Positions 43,316-52,353 of a stretch of DNA of 64,000 nucleotides are shown piece by piece; the first letter of the stretch is position 1; each line of letters starts with the position of its first letter. Where the stretch lies: contig JAVEYY010000010.1 of assembly GCA_034003245.1 (NCBI GenBank), forward strand, positions 55,555 through 119,554. Reading direction: 5' to 3'. The position numbers and the translations under genes were made by a program. The notes below the pieces were generated by a model that searched no databases, was not told where the DNA came from, and saw nothing but the letters and a program-made list of their open reading frames with translations. This stretch comes from Perlabentimonas sp034003245 (GTDB lineage: Bacteria; Bacteroidota; Bacteroidia; Bacteroidales; Tenuifilaceae).

Positions 43316-44665
43316 TTAAAGAGAAACGCCTGTGTAATTGAATGGTGAGATTGATTTTAGCTCATCCTTAACCTCTTTGGAAACACTAAGGGTTTCGATA
43401 AACTCGTGAAGCTGTTCCTTGGTGATGGCCTTGTTGGTTCGGGTTAAATCTTTTAATGCCTCGTAGGGATTAGGATACCCCTCGCGACGGAGAATGGTTT
43501 GTATTGCCTCGGCAATTACAATCCAGTTTCGCTCCAAATCGGCATTTATGGCATTGGGATTAATTACAAGCTTATCGAGCCCTTTAATAATTGCCTTCAT
43601 CGATATTATAGTATGCGCAAAGGGCACTCCAATATTTCGCATCACGGTGCTATCGGTTAAATCGCGCTGCAGGCGCGAAACGGGTAACTTTGCCGATAGA
43701 TGTTCGAAAATGGCATTGGCTACGCCCAGGTTTCCCTCAGCATTCTCGAAATCGATTGGATTCACCTTATGGGGCATGGCCGATGATCCAACCTCGCCCT
43801 CCTTAATCTTCTGCTTAAAGTAGTCCATGGAGATGTAAGTCCACATGTCGCGACAAAGATCGATCAGGATCACATTGATTCGCTTCAGGTTATCGAATGT
43901 GGCGGCAAGGTTGTCGTAATGCTCAATTTGCGTGGTAATCTGTGAGCGCTCGAGCCTAAGAATATCATTCACAAAGGTATTGGCAAATTCAACCCAGTCG
44001 ATTTTTGGATATGCTGCAAAGTGAGCATTGAAATTACCCGTGGCTCCACCAAATTTTGCCGATACGGGTACCTTACGCAGCAGGTTAACCTGCTTGTTTA
44101 TGCGTTCCACAAAAACGCTAATCTCCTTACCAAGCCTTGTAGGTGAAGCGGGCTGCCCGTGTGTACGGGCAAGCATGGGAACATCGGCCCACACCTGAGC
44201 TAGCTGTTCCAACTTTTCGATGATCACATCGAGCAATGGGTAGTAAACCTCATGGCCTGCATCGCGAAACATGCTGGGAAAGGCAGTGTTGTTAATATCC
44301 TGCGAGGTGAGCCCAAGGTGGATAAACTCCTGGTACTTTTCCAGGTTCATCTCTCTAAACCTCTCCTTAAGAAAGTATTCAACAGCCTTTACATCGTGAT
44401 TGGTGGTACGTTCAATGGTCTTAACTGCTTGGGCATCCTCCAGTGTAAACTTCTTGTATATTTTTCTTAGGTCGTTAAAGGTGGAATGGGTAATATCTTT
44501 TAGCTGGGGAAGGGGAATCTCGCAGAGGGCAATAAAATACTCCACTTCAACCATCACACGGTAACGGATAAGAGCATATTCGGAGAAGTAGGCATCGAGC
44601 TTGTCAACGCTATTACGATATCGACCATCAATTGGCGATATGGCAGTTAAGAGGTTTAATTCCAT
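43316..44665 (-). CDS. purB: adenylosuccinate lyase
   Basis: 449 residues, fumarase/aspartase fold. Starts MELNLLTAISPIDGRY; TTNHDVKAVEYFL and GLTSQDINNTA carry active-site residues and GSSAMPHKVNPIDFENAEGN is the family signature loop with the catalytic Ser. Catalyses two steps of purine synthesis (SAICAR to AICAR, and adenylosuccinate to AMP). Length and motifs fit the long E. coli-type PurB. A TAACTTTG -7-like box lies at 44695-44688 on the minus strand. Confidence 0.97.
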   Translation of the reverse strand: MELNLLTAISPIDGRYRNSVDKLDAYFSEYALIRYRVMVEVEYFIALCEIPLPQLKDITHSTFNDLRKIYKKFTLEDAQAVKTIERTTNHDVKAVEYFLKERFREMNLEKYQEFIHLGLTSQDINNTAFPSMFRDAGHEVYYPLLDVIIEKLEQLAQVWADVPMLARTHGQPASPTRLGKEISVFVERINKQVNLLRKVPVSAKFGGATGNFNAHFAAYPKIDWVEFANTFVNDILRLERSQITTQIEHYDNLAATFDNLKRINVILIDLCRDMWTYISMDYFKQKIKEGEVGSSAMPHKVNPIDFENAEGNLGVANAIFEHLSAKLPVSRLQRDLTDSTVMRNIGVPFAHTIISMKAIIKGLDKLVINPNAINADLERNWIVIAEAIQTILRREGYPNPYEALKDLTRTNKAITKEQLHEFIETLSVSKEVKDELKSISPFNYTGVSL

Positions 44666-44818
44666 GGCCTATATTAAATTTTGATGGCAAAGTTAATAAT
44701 CGTCGTTCAACAGTAAAGAAAAATTTTGCATTTAAGCTCTTTTTAAACCATTAAAAGAATGCACAATTCCCCAATATCCATAGGAATTTGGTTAAAACGC
44801 TTTAGATATGATAAACAT

Positions 44819-46198
44819 CTATAGCTGAATATTGTACTTCTCGAGCCGTCGATCGAGCGATTGCCGGGTGATATTAAGCAGCTGGGCAGCTTCCGATTTC
44901 TTGTAATCGGTTTTGCGCAAGGCTCTAAGAATTGCATTCTTCTCCAGCTCATCTAAATCCAGCACATCGTCCTGCTCATAGAACACTTCGGAAGTATCGG
45001 GTAGCTTAACACCAGGAAAGGTGAACTCGTTAAGTGAAAGCCTATCGCCATCGGCAAGAATTATGGCTCGTTCCACCATATTGCGGAGCTCGCGCACATT
45101 GCCAGGGAAATTATAGCTCATGGCCATTGCGATTACCCGTTGGTCGATACCCAAGATTTTTTTGTTGAGCTTACGGCTTAGGGTTTCAGTATAGTAATTA
45201 AGTAAGATAGGTATATCTTCCTGTCTCTCGCGAAGTGGGGGAATATAAATCTCGAACGAGTTTACCCTAAAGTATAGGTCATTGCGAAACTTATTCATTT
45301 CAATAAGATCGGCAATATTCTGATTGGTGGCAGCAATTACCCGAACATCAACCGACACATCGGTGGTTGCTCCCAGGCGGCGTATTTTCCGATCCTCGAG
45401 TACCCTAAGGAGTTTGCTCTGCATATTCGACTGCATATCCACAATCTCGTCGAGGAAAAGCGATCCGCCGTTGGCAATCTCGAACCATCCTGGTTTATCA
45501 TCGTTAGCACCTGTGAATGCCCCCTTTTTGTGGCCAAAAAATTCACTCTCGAAAAGGGTTTCGGGAATTGCCGAACAGTTAACCGCATGAAAGTAGTTGT
45601 TCTTGCGCGAGCTCAAGTAGTGAATCCCCCGGGCAACCAGCTCCTTACCGGTACCACTCTCGCCCGTAATGAGCACCGATGTGTTTTCGACCTGGGCAAC
45701 CTTACGCATCAAATCCATAACCTGTTGTATGGGCTTGCTTTTGCCGATGATCTCGTAGCCAAAGTTACTTCGCAAATCCTTGGAAACCATCTCGTACGAC
45801 TGGTTTACCTCCTTAAACCGTTGCGCCAGCTCAATAAACCTGCGGGTTCGCTTTATGGCCGCTTTCATATCTAAAAGCCGGAACGGCTTAGGAAAAAACT
45901 CAACGGCCCCCATTCGCATGGCCTGAATCACCGCATCCATGTCGCCATGACCAGTAATCATTATCACCTCTATATGGGGATAGATCTCCTTAACCTTTTC
46001 GAGCACAGCGAAACCATCCATTTCGGGAAGACGAAGATCCAGGATAAGCACATCCACATGGGCACATTCAAGGATTTTGAAAGCCTCAGAGGGCTTTTCG
46101 GCTGCAAGTACGGTAAACGACTCGTTCTCTAAAAACTCTCGGATTTCATCGCGGAAAACCTTCTCATCATCCAGAATTAAAATGCTTAACGATTCCAT
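44819..46198 (-). CDS. NtrC-type sigma-54-dependent response regulator
   Basis: 459 residues: receiver (1-120; D54 in ILDLRLPEMDG), AAA+ domain (about 155-385; Walker A GESGTGKELVARG, sigma-54 contact loop GAFTGA, Walker B SLFLDEI) and a Fis-type HTH at the C-terminus (LRKTDYKKSEAAQLLNITRQ). It activates sigma-54 promoters when phosphorylated. Eight bases after its sensor kinase at 46207; the two form a complete two-component system. Target promoters not identified in the window. Confidence 0.95.
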   Translation of the reverse strand: MESLSILILDDEKVFRDEIREFLENESFTVLAAEKPSEAFKILECAHVDVLILDLRLPEMDGFAVLEKVKEIYPHIEVIMITGHGDMDAVIQAMRMGAVEFFPKPFRLLDMKAAIKRTRRFIELAQRFKEVNQSYEMVSKDLRSNFGYEIIGKSKPIQQVMDLMRKVAQVENTSVLITGESGTGKELVARGIHYLSSRKNNYFHAVNCSAIPETLFESEFFGHKKGAFTGANDDKPGWFEIANGGSLFLDEIVDMQSNMQSKLLRVLEDRKIRRLGATTDVSVDVRVIAATNQNIADLIEMNKFRNDLYFRVNSFEIYIPPLRERQEDIPILLNYYTETLSRKLNKKILGIDQRVIAMAMSYNFPGNVRELRNMVERAIILADGDRLSLNEFTFPGVKLPDTSEVFYEQDDVLDLDELEKNAILRALRKTDYKKSEAAQLLNITRQSLDRRLEKYNIQL

Positions 46199-46206
46199 GT
46201 TGGTGG

Positions 46207-48432
46207 TTATGATTTTGGTATTTTCACATCAAATTGGGTAAACTCTCCTTCCTTACTATCAACAGCAATATCGCCCAGGATATCCTTTATAAAACCGTAT
46301 GCTATTGATAGCCCCAGCCCTGTTCCCTTATCTACTTTCTTAGTGGTGTAGAATGGATCAAAAATTCTTTCAATATCCTTACTCTTTATTCCTGTTCCAT
46401 TATCGCGTACCGAAATACAAACATAGTTCAGATCTTGCCAGGTAGAGACTGAAATTGTTTTCTCAAAGGGATGACCAATCTGGGTTTCCTTCTCGTCGAC
46501 TGCAGATTTGGCGTTGCTTAGGAGATTAAGAACTACCTGTTCAAGCTTAAACTTATCGGCGATCACCTTCTCTAAATCGGGGGTAAGGCTTAACCGCAGG
46601 CTAACTCCCTGATTGGCAAACTGGGCTTTTACCATTAGCAGAGAATTATTAACAACCTCGTTGATGCTAACCCGTTCAAAAGAGGCGGGTTTATGTGAAC
46701 GCGAAAAGGTTCGGGTATGGTCAATAATGCGCTTTATCCTATCAACATTCTCGAACATAAGGTTTACCTTATCCTTAAGGTACTCGTTGCTAAGGTTTTT
46801 CTCCGATAATCTTATTAAGATATTGTCGAGACCCATGGAGAGTCCCCCCAGGGGCTGATTTATTTCATGAGCAATACCGGCAGCCAGCGTACCTAAAGAT
46901 TCGAGTTTTGACTTTTGAGCCAACAGGAGCTGCTGCTTCTCCTGCTTTTTGATCTCCAAAATCATCCTCCTCTCAAGGCTCTTGTTTATCTCGATAATTC
47001 GCTGCTCGGTATCCTTCTGCTTAATAAACTCTTTCTGCTTAACCCGGTAAAATATGGCAAAAAATATTAGTAGAGCCAACAGGAATAGAGCCAGAGCAAT
47101 AAAAACCATTCGCTGGTACTGCGATTTGGTGAGCTGCAGCTCCTGTATTTCGCTGTTCTGCCTCAGAATTTCATTCTCCCGCTCTTTCTGGGAAATTTCG
47201 TAAAGAATTTGCATTCGGGCCAACTTCTGACCACTTTCCTCGCTGTATATTGAATCGCGCAACTCCGACCATAACTTAAAGTACTCCAAAGCCTGCATAA
47301 ATCGACCCTCCTCCTCGTTCACCTGCGAGAGATATCGGTATACATCGGCTGCGGAGGAGGTTAAATTCTCGCGGGTCGAGATGGCCAACGCCTGATTGAG
47401 ATACTCCTTCGACGAGGGATAATCGCCAAACGCATTGTAACACCTAGAGATGTTCACCAATGCCCTAACTTGTGGCTGAACTGTTGCTGTACTCTGAGCT
47501 AATTCTAACGATCTGGAGTAGCTTGCAACAGCTTGCCTATACTGCTCTTTCTCGAAAAATACATCACCAATCTCTAGCAAAACATCTATCATTGGTATGG
47601 TATCTTTCTGAAGTTGATAAAATGCCAATACCCGATTGTAGTAGTTCAATGCGCTATCGAGCTCCTGCATTAGGTAATGGGTGAGTGCAATCTGCTGCAA
47701 ATTCTTAATCTCATCGGCTTTTTGGTCAATCTCCCGATTTAGTTCCGCAGCCCTTCGGAATGCGGCAAGACTTTGCTCAAACTGCCCCATATTTCGATAC
47801 ACAAACCCAATTTTACCGTAAGTCTCTGACTTTTTGGATTGATACTTGAACGCTAAACCATTCTCGCTCCCAATTAGCTCTACTACGCGGATATATTCCT
47901 GATACGCCTTGGCTAGGCTATTTTGACTAAGGGCAATATCGCCCAAACGCTGGTGAAGTTCTAGCTGAATGTCTTTCTCCTCAAGTCGTTGAGCAATCCG
48001 AATGGCACGGTTTAGAAAGGTTGTGGCCATCTCGTAATTTCGAACTACGCTGTACACCTCAGCAATACCTTCAAGGGCCGTAATCTGCTCGCGTGGATAG
48101 TTAAACTTCTCGAAATGCGCAAACGCACGATTGTAGTACCGAAGAGCATTCTCGGTATGTTTGGCGTTGAGGCTCGACATCCCCATAACAAGGAGAGCCT
48201 TTCCTTCGTAAAGAGTGTTGCTAAATCGTTTCGATAAAAATGCAGCCTCTAACCCCAACTCTAAGCTACGATCAGGATTATCCTTTGCCAGCCGTTCGCC
48301 TAAAAGGATCTTAAGCTTAACCTGCTCCTCGCCCTGTGCCTCATTTACAAGCCGCTCCAGCTCCACAAGGCTTTGCTGCCCGCTGACAGGGATTGTAATT
48401 ACAAGAAAAAGTATGAATATTAATTGCCGCAT
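46207..48432 (-). CDS. TPR-sensor histidine kinase
   Basis: 741 residues. Signal peptide (about 1-18), eight or so TPR helices in the periplasm (about 25-400), a coiled coil, one membrane helix (about 441-462), a second coiled coil and the kinase: H522 in LAAGIAHEINQPLG, HATPase with N box VLNLLSNAKSAVDE, DNGTGI and GTGLGLSIA. Upstream of and 8 bases from its sigma-54 regulator. A direct repeat CATAACAAGG sits at 48430 and 48454, over the start codon. Confidence 0.93.
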   Translation of the reverse strand: MRQLIFILFLVITIPVSGQQSLVELERLVNEAQGEEQVKLKILLGERLAKDNPDRSLELGLEAAFLSKRFSNTLYEGKALLVMGMSSLNAKHTENALRYYNRAFAHFEKFNYPREQITALEGIAEVYSVVRNYEMATTFLNRAIRIAQRLEEKDIQLELHQRLGDIALSQNSLAKAYQEYIRVVELIGSENGLAFKYQSKKSETYGKIGFVYRNMGQFEQSLAAFRRAAELNREIDQKADEIKNLQQIALTHYLMQELDSALNYYNRVLAFYQLQKDTIPMIDVLLEIGDVFFEKEQYRQAVASYSRSLELAQSTATVQPQVRALVNISRCYNAFGDYPSSKEYLNQALAISTRENLTSSAADVYRYLSQVNEEEGRFMQALEYFKLWSELRDSIYSEESGQKLARMQILYEISQKERENEILRQNSEIQELQLTKSQYQRMVFIALALFLLALLIFFAIFYRVKQKEFIKQKDTEQRIIEINKSLERRMILEIKKQEKQQLLLAQKSKLESLGTLAAGIAHEINQPLGGLSMGLDNILIRLSEKNLSNEYLKDKVNLMFENVDRIKRIIDHTRTFSRSHKPASFERVSINEVVNNSLLMVKAQFANQGVSLRLSLTPDLEKVIADKFKLEQVVLNLLSNAKSAVDEKETQIGHPFEKTISVSTWQDLNYVCISVRDNGTGIKSKDIERIFDPFYTTKKVDKGTGLGLSIAYGFIKDILGDIAVDSKEGEFTQFDVKIPKS

Positions 48433-48658
48433 AACAAGGATAACAAATTAGCCCATAACAAGGTTACTAATTTAGAGCTATTTTTTCAACTTCCTAATCC
48501 CTAGCATCGAAGAAAAAAAATGGATGGATCAAACGGGACCAACAGAATTACCCTATAAATCTATTTTTCAACTGCTTGCCTGTCAACCCAGCACATAGCC
48601 TGCCAAGTTCGGCACATAACAATTTAGGGATGATTAACACGGCATAGTGCGAGGATAA

Positions 48659-49084
48659 TGGCCTCCGTGTGTTGAATACTTATGGAAAAATGGCGATTTC
48701 GAACCAGGGACGGACAGCTTCTGTCGGGCAGATAATCCTTCTAGACCTATTGATGATAGTTCCACAAACCCCGATGGAGATTCTTACAACCCCGACGGTT
48801 ATTCTTACAACCCCGACAACCATCTCGAAAACCCCGACGGCAATTCTTACAACCCCGACAATCATCTCGAATACCCCGACGGCAATCTCGACTACCCCGA
48901 TGGTCAACTCGACAACCCCGATAGTTATTCTTACAACCCCAACAATCAACCAATCAACCCCGTCAATCAATCCGGTAACCCCGACGGTTCCTCAGAAATA
49001 TGGTTAGTGCTCCTGCTCTTTAATGTTGGCTTACAAATCCTGAGGGGGAGTGTATTAATGATCCGAAAACTTTATCGAAACAGG
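48659..49084 (+). pseudogene. remnant of a gene encoding 7-residue NPDG-type repeats
   Basis: Eleven contiguous 21-bp units at 48767-48997 encode N/Y-P-D-G/N-x-S/L-x (for example NPDGNSY, NPDNHLE, YPDGNLD) in the frame that opens after TAA 48656-48658. Differences between similar units are mainly synonymous third-position changes in this frame (GAT/GAC, GGT/GGC, AAC/AAT), so it was probably selected as protein. Upstream in frame reads LWKNGDFEPGTDSFCR with no ATG, GTG or TTG after the stop; downstream comes a hydrophobic run (IWLVLLLFNVGLQIL) and then RKLYRNR. The frame stays open to 49315, overlapping the kinase gene. No start, so a decayed or 5'-broken gene. Product unknown. Confidence 0.45.
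48767..48997 (+). repeat. eleven tandem 21-bp units
   Basis: Consensus AACCCCGACGGCAATTCTTAC, units adjacent without spacers. The first eight are more alike; units 9-11 diverge. Sits in the 650-base gap between the TPR kinase and FGGY kinase genes. Confidence 0.9.
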
Positions 49085-50644
49085 TTACTCCACACGTTTT
49101 GGGTAATTGGTGATATCGCGGATACTCTCGTAGAGCGGTTTAAGCTGTCTGTACATCCTTTTGTAAACCCTATCGTAAAGATCAGCATATACCTTACTAT
49201 TCTCGGGTATTGGATTATAAACCTCACTAAGTCGACACATTTTATCGATAGCCTCCTGAAAGCTCGAATAAATACCCAACCCTACTACACAGTTTATAGC
49301 CGCTCCAAGGGCTGAGGTTTCGTATGTATGGGGTTTCTCGACTGGTAGATTAAAGATATCGGCGGTCATCTGCAAAGCATTTTTACTTTGCGATCCACCA
49401 CCCGAAACCCTTAACTTCTGAATCTTAACGCCATTTCGTCTTTGGGTTCTAATGGCGCCCTCCTTAAGGGCATATGTTAACCCCTCAATAATCGATCGGT
49501 ATAGATGAGCCTTGGTATGCACATCGCCAAAGCCAATAACAGCTCCCTTTGCCTCCACGCCAGGAATCTTTACCCCTGGCGACCAGTATGGCTGAAGTGT
49601 TAGTCCCATTGAACCTGGTGGAATATGACTAATCATCTCGTCGAACAGCTCCTCAGCCGACTTGTTGAGTTTCTTGGCCATCTCAACCTCCTTGTGCCCA
49701 AATTCTCGCTTAAACCAGTTAATCATCCAATATCCTCTGTAAATCATTATCTCTGTATTGTAATGGTTGGGAACTGCACTTGGATATGGCGGAAAAAAAG
49801 GAATCACCTCCACATACTTAGAGTTAACCGTTTCGATTGTAGCAGTTGTTCCGTAGCTTAGGCAAGCTATATCGGGTGTAATACAACCCGAGCCCAACAC
49901 TTCGCAGGCTTTATCGGCTGCCGATGCAATAATGGGTAACCCTTCGGGCAAACCAGTTTGACTTGACGCTTGCGCTGTTATATGGCCTATCAAATCGGAA
50001 GGTTTTACCAGGTCGACCAACTTTTCTTGTTCAATGGGAAAAAGTTTTGTATTCAGCTCACCCGGTTTGCACCATTGCTGTTTTTTGTAGTTAAAGGGTT
50101 TATATCCAACATTACTTCCTATTGATTCGGTGTACTTCCCGGAAAGCCTGTGGATAAAGAAGCCCGAGAGGTAAACAAATTTATGAGTCTTGGCCCAAAT
50201 CTCAGGTTGATTCTGCTGAATCCAGTTGGCCTCACCATCCCTAATGGCATGCACCAGACTCTCGTGCATATTCACAAGCCTCAGCCCAGCCTTAACAATG
50301 CCCTTTGGCCACTTATCGGCCTTAGCTTTTCGCTGATCTAACCATAGAATGGCTGGGCGCAGGGGGTTGCCATCGGCATCCAAATTGATAAGCGTGCCCC
50401 GTTGAGTGGTAATCGACATTCCCTTAATACTTGCTATGGGAATGTCAATACTGCTCATCAAGCGTTTGGTTGTTGCGCATAGTTCTCGCCACAAATATTC
50501 GGGATCCTGCTCGGCAAAACCCGGCTCGGTTGAGAAGTAGGGCTCAATTTCGGTTCGCTCAATTTGAACAATATTCCCCAACAAATCGATTAGGACTGCA
50601 CGAACGGATTGAGTTCCTGCGTCAATAACTACAACGTAATCCAT
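49085..50644 (-). CDS. FGGY-family carbohydrate kinase
   Basis: 519 residues with an ASKHA fold: phosphate-1 DAGTQSVRAVLID at the N-terminus, ATP-binding ACLSYGTTATIE and RVSGGGSQSKNALQMTADIF. The family phosphorylates xylulose, glycerol, fuculose and others; the substrate cannot be told from sequence, but context (G3P dehydrogenase and AGPS-like oxidase) suggests a glycerol- or dihydroxyacetone-type triose. Last of three genes, 41 bases after the oxidase. Its 3' end meets the NPDG remnant. Confidence 0.88.
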   Translation of the reverse strand: MDYVVVIDAGTQSVRAVLIDLLGNIVQIERTEIEPYFSTEPGFAEQDPEYLWRELCATTKRLMSSIDIPIASIKGMSITTQRGTLINLDADGNPLRPAILWLDQRKAKADKWPKGIVKAGLRLVNMHESLVHAIRDGEANWIQQNQPEIWAKTHKFVYLSGFFIHRLSGKYTESIGSNVGYKPFNYKKQQWCKPGELNTKLFPIEQEKLVDLVKPSDLIGHITAQASSQTGLPEGLPIIASAADKACEVLGSGCITPDIACLSYGTTATIETVNSKYVEVIPFFPPYPSAVPNHYNTEIMIYRGYWMINWFKREFGHKEVEMAKKLNKSAEELFDEMISHIPPGSMGLTLQPYWSPGVKIPGVEAKGAVIGFGDVHTKAHLYRSIIEGLTYALKEGAIRTQRRNGVKIQKLRVSGGGSQSKNALQMTADIFNLPVEKPHTYETSALGAAINCVVGLGIYSSFQEAIDKMCRLSEVYNPIPENSKVYADLYDRVYKRMYRQLKPLYESIRDITNYPKRVE

Positions 50645-50684
50645 AGGTTTTCAGGTTCAAGAATTCAACATCTGAAAGATAAAA

Positions 50685-52313
50685 TTAGGGCTTTAGACCA
50701 AGCGTTCCCCCAGGGTTCATAATTCCTTTGGGATCCAGATGATTCTTTATGGCTTGCATCAAGCTCATGTTCTCTGAACCCAGCTGAGCCATCATCCAAG
50801 GAGCTAAGGCACGCCCAACCCCATGATGATGCGATAGGGAACCACCGTGTGCATTGATTGTATCGATCAATCCCTTATGATAATCGAGGTAATCGTTAAG
50901 CTCATCGCCACGTTTGGTTGGGCTCAGAAATGTGAAGTAAAGATTGGCTCCGTTCTCGTAAACATGCGAGATATGAACCATCACCACGGTTTTGGGGCGT
51001 GTTTTAAGGTAATTCCTAACTGCCTTCCACACGGGAATCAAATTATCCCACATTACTGCTGTTTCCAAGGTATCGGTCATTAGGCCAATATCCATAAGCG
51101 GATCGCGAAGGTAAGCGCTGGAGTAACGTTGCTCCAACCATTTTTTGGTGGGCTTTGCCCCAATGGCAAAACCGCCATTTTTTCTACAAATCTTCTTAAC
51201 AGATTTTACCACCTGTTTGGTATATGAAACGTTCCCCTCAACAGCCACAAACATAAGGCATCGCTCCTCCGATTTATAGCCAAGTAGATTAAGAAACTTA
51301 TCGGCAATTGTGCCATCAAAACCCTTGGTTTTAAAAGCAACGTCGGTTTCTTCGGGATCGGATATTCTGAAAAGATGTGGCAATCCTACACCGCTCTGCA
51401 TCACTGTCCGCATGGCTCCCACAGCCGATTCAAAATCTTTAAAAACAAATGAAGCGTAGCCTGTATTCTGGGGTTGAAACTTACGAATCTTCATGGTAAC
51501 CTCAACAATTACCCCGAGCGTTCCCTCCGATCCTGCAAAAAGTTGATGCAAATCCCATCCCTGAGCGCTCGCAGGGTAACACTTGGTTTCAATCACACCT
51601 GCAGGAGTAACAACCTTTAACGATAAGATTATATGCTCAATTTTCCCGTACCCAGTCGATGCTTGACCGGCCCCCTTTGCAGCAACCCACCCACCAACGG
51701 TTGAATACTCAAACGATTGGGGGAAATGCCCACAGGAATACCCCATGGAGTTTAGGTGATTCTCCAAAGCAGGGCCAAAGATTCCGGCCTGTACTGTAGC
51801 CGTTGAGTTAATAACGTTCACATCCTGTACTTTATTAAGATGCTTTGTTAGATCGAGGCTAATACCACCCTTTGGTGTTTCTACTCCACGAGTAACCGAT
51901 GAGCTACCACCGAATGGCGTAACAGCAATGCCATGCCTATGGCAAATACCTACAATATTTACAATATCATCAGTATTTCTGGGTGTAATAACCAGATCGG
52001 GAGGTGTAGGAACACTCTCAAGCCTTAGGTTTAGAAGATCGGTATAGCACTTACCGTATGCATGCGATACTCGCGTAGCATCATCGCTGAAAATATTTCC
52101 CTTACCAACAACACGGGCAAACTCCTCAACAATTTCGGCATTTAAAGAACATGGTTTACTAACAATAACCTCCTTATCTCCATACAAAACCTTTTGCGAA
52201 ATATCCTGATCTGAGAATCCAAACTTCTCCTTTATCAAGTTTAATGTACCCTGATCGACAGTTGTTTCCCGCTTGTCGCCCCATTTAAAAATATCTCGAT
52301 ATGTTGTGCTCAT
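50685..52313 (-). CDS. alkyl-DHAP-synthase-like FAD oxidoreductase
   Basis: 542 residues: FAD-binding PCMH domain (about 95-280; TPFGGSSSVTRGVE, ASTGYGKIEHIIL) and C-terminal cap/oxidase domain. The active-site stretch SLSHHHGVGRALAPW (H495-H497) and ANLYFTFL match alkylglycerone-phosphate synthase, which swaps the acyl of acyl-DHAP for an alkyl to start ether lipids; D-lactate or glycolate oxidases of the same fold lack the HHHGVG triad. Middle gene between G3P dehydrogenase and FGGY kinase. Whether it makes ether lipids here is unproven. Confidence 0.85.
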   Translation of the reverse strand: MSTTYRDIFKWGDKRETTVDQGTLNLIKEKFGFSDQDISQKVLYGDKEVIVSKPCSLNAEIVEEFARVVGKGNIFSDDATRVSHAYGKCYTDLLNLRLESVPTPPDLVITPRNTDDIVNIVGICHRHGIAVTPFGGSSSVTRGVETPKGGISLDLTKHLNKVQDVNVINSTATVQAGIFGPALENHLNSMGYSCGHFPQSFEYSTVGGWVAAKGAGQASTGYGKIEHIILSLKVVTPAGVIETKCYPASAQGWDLHQLFAGSEGTLGVIVEVTMKIRKFQPQNTGYASFVFKDFESAVGAMRTVMQSGVGLPHLFRISDPEETDVAFKTKGFDGTIADKFLNLLGYKSEERCLMFVAVEGNVSYTKQVVKSVKKICRKNGGFAIGAKPTKKWLEQRYSSAYLRDPLMDIGLMTDTLETAVMWDNLIPVWKAVRNYLKTRPKTVVMVHISHVYENGANLYFTFLSPTKRGDELNDYLDYHKGLIDTINAHGGSLSHHHGVGRALAPWMMAQLGSENMSLMQAIKNHLDPKGIMNPGGTLGLKP

Positions 52314-52353
52314 AGCTATTCAATAATATTATAATGATTTAATAACAAATAAA

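Noticed and set aside
48767..48997. CRISPR array
   Set aside because: The 21-bp and 42-bp units are contiguous with no unique spacers and no cas genes are in the window.
48669..49007. 112-codon frame over the 21-bp repeats reading ILTTPT units
   Set aside because: Begins with GTG and its codon third positions are not the variable ones; the NPDG frame explains the variation better.
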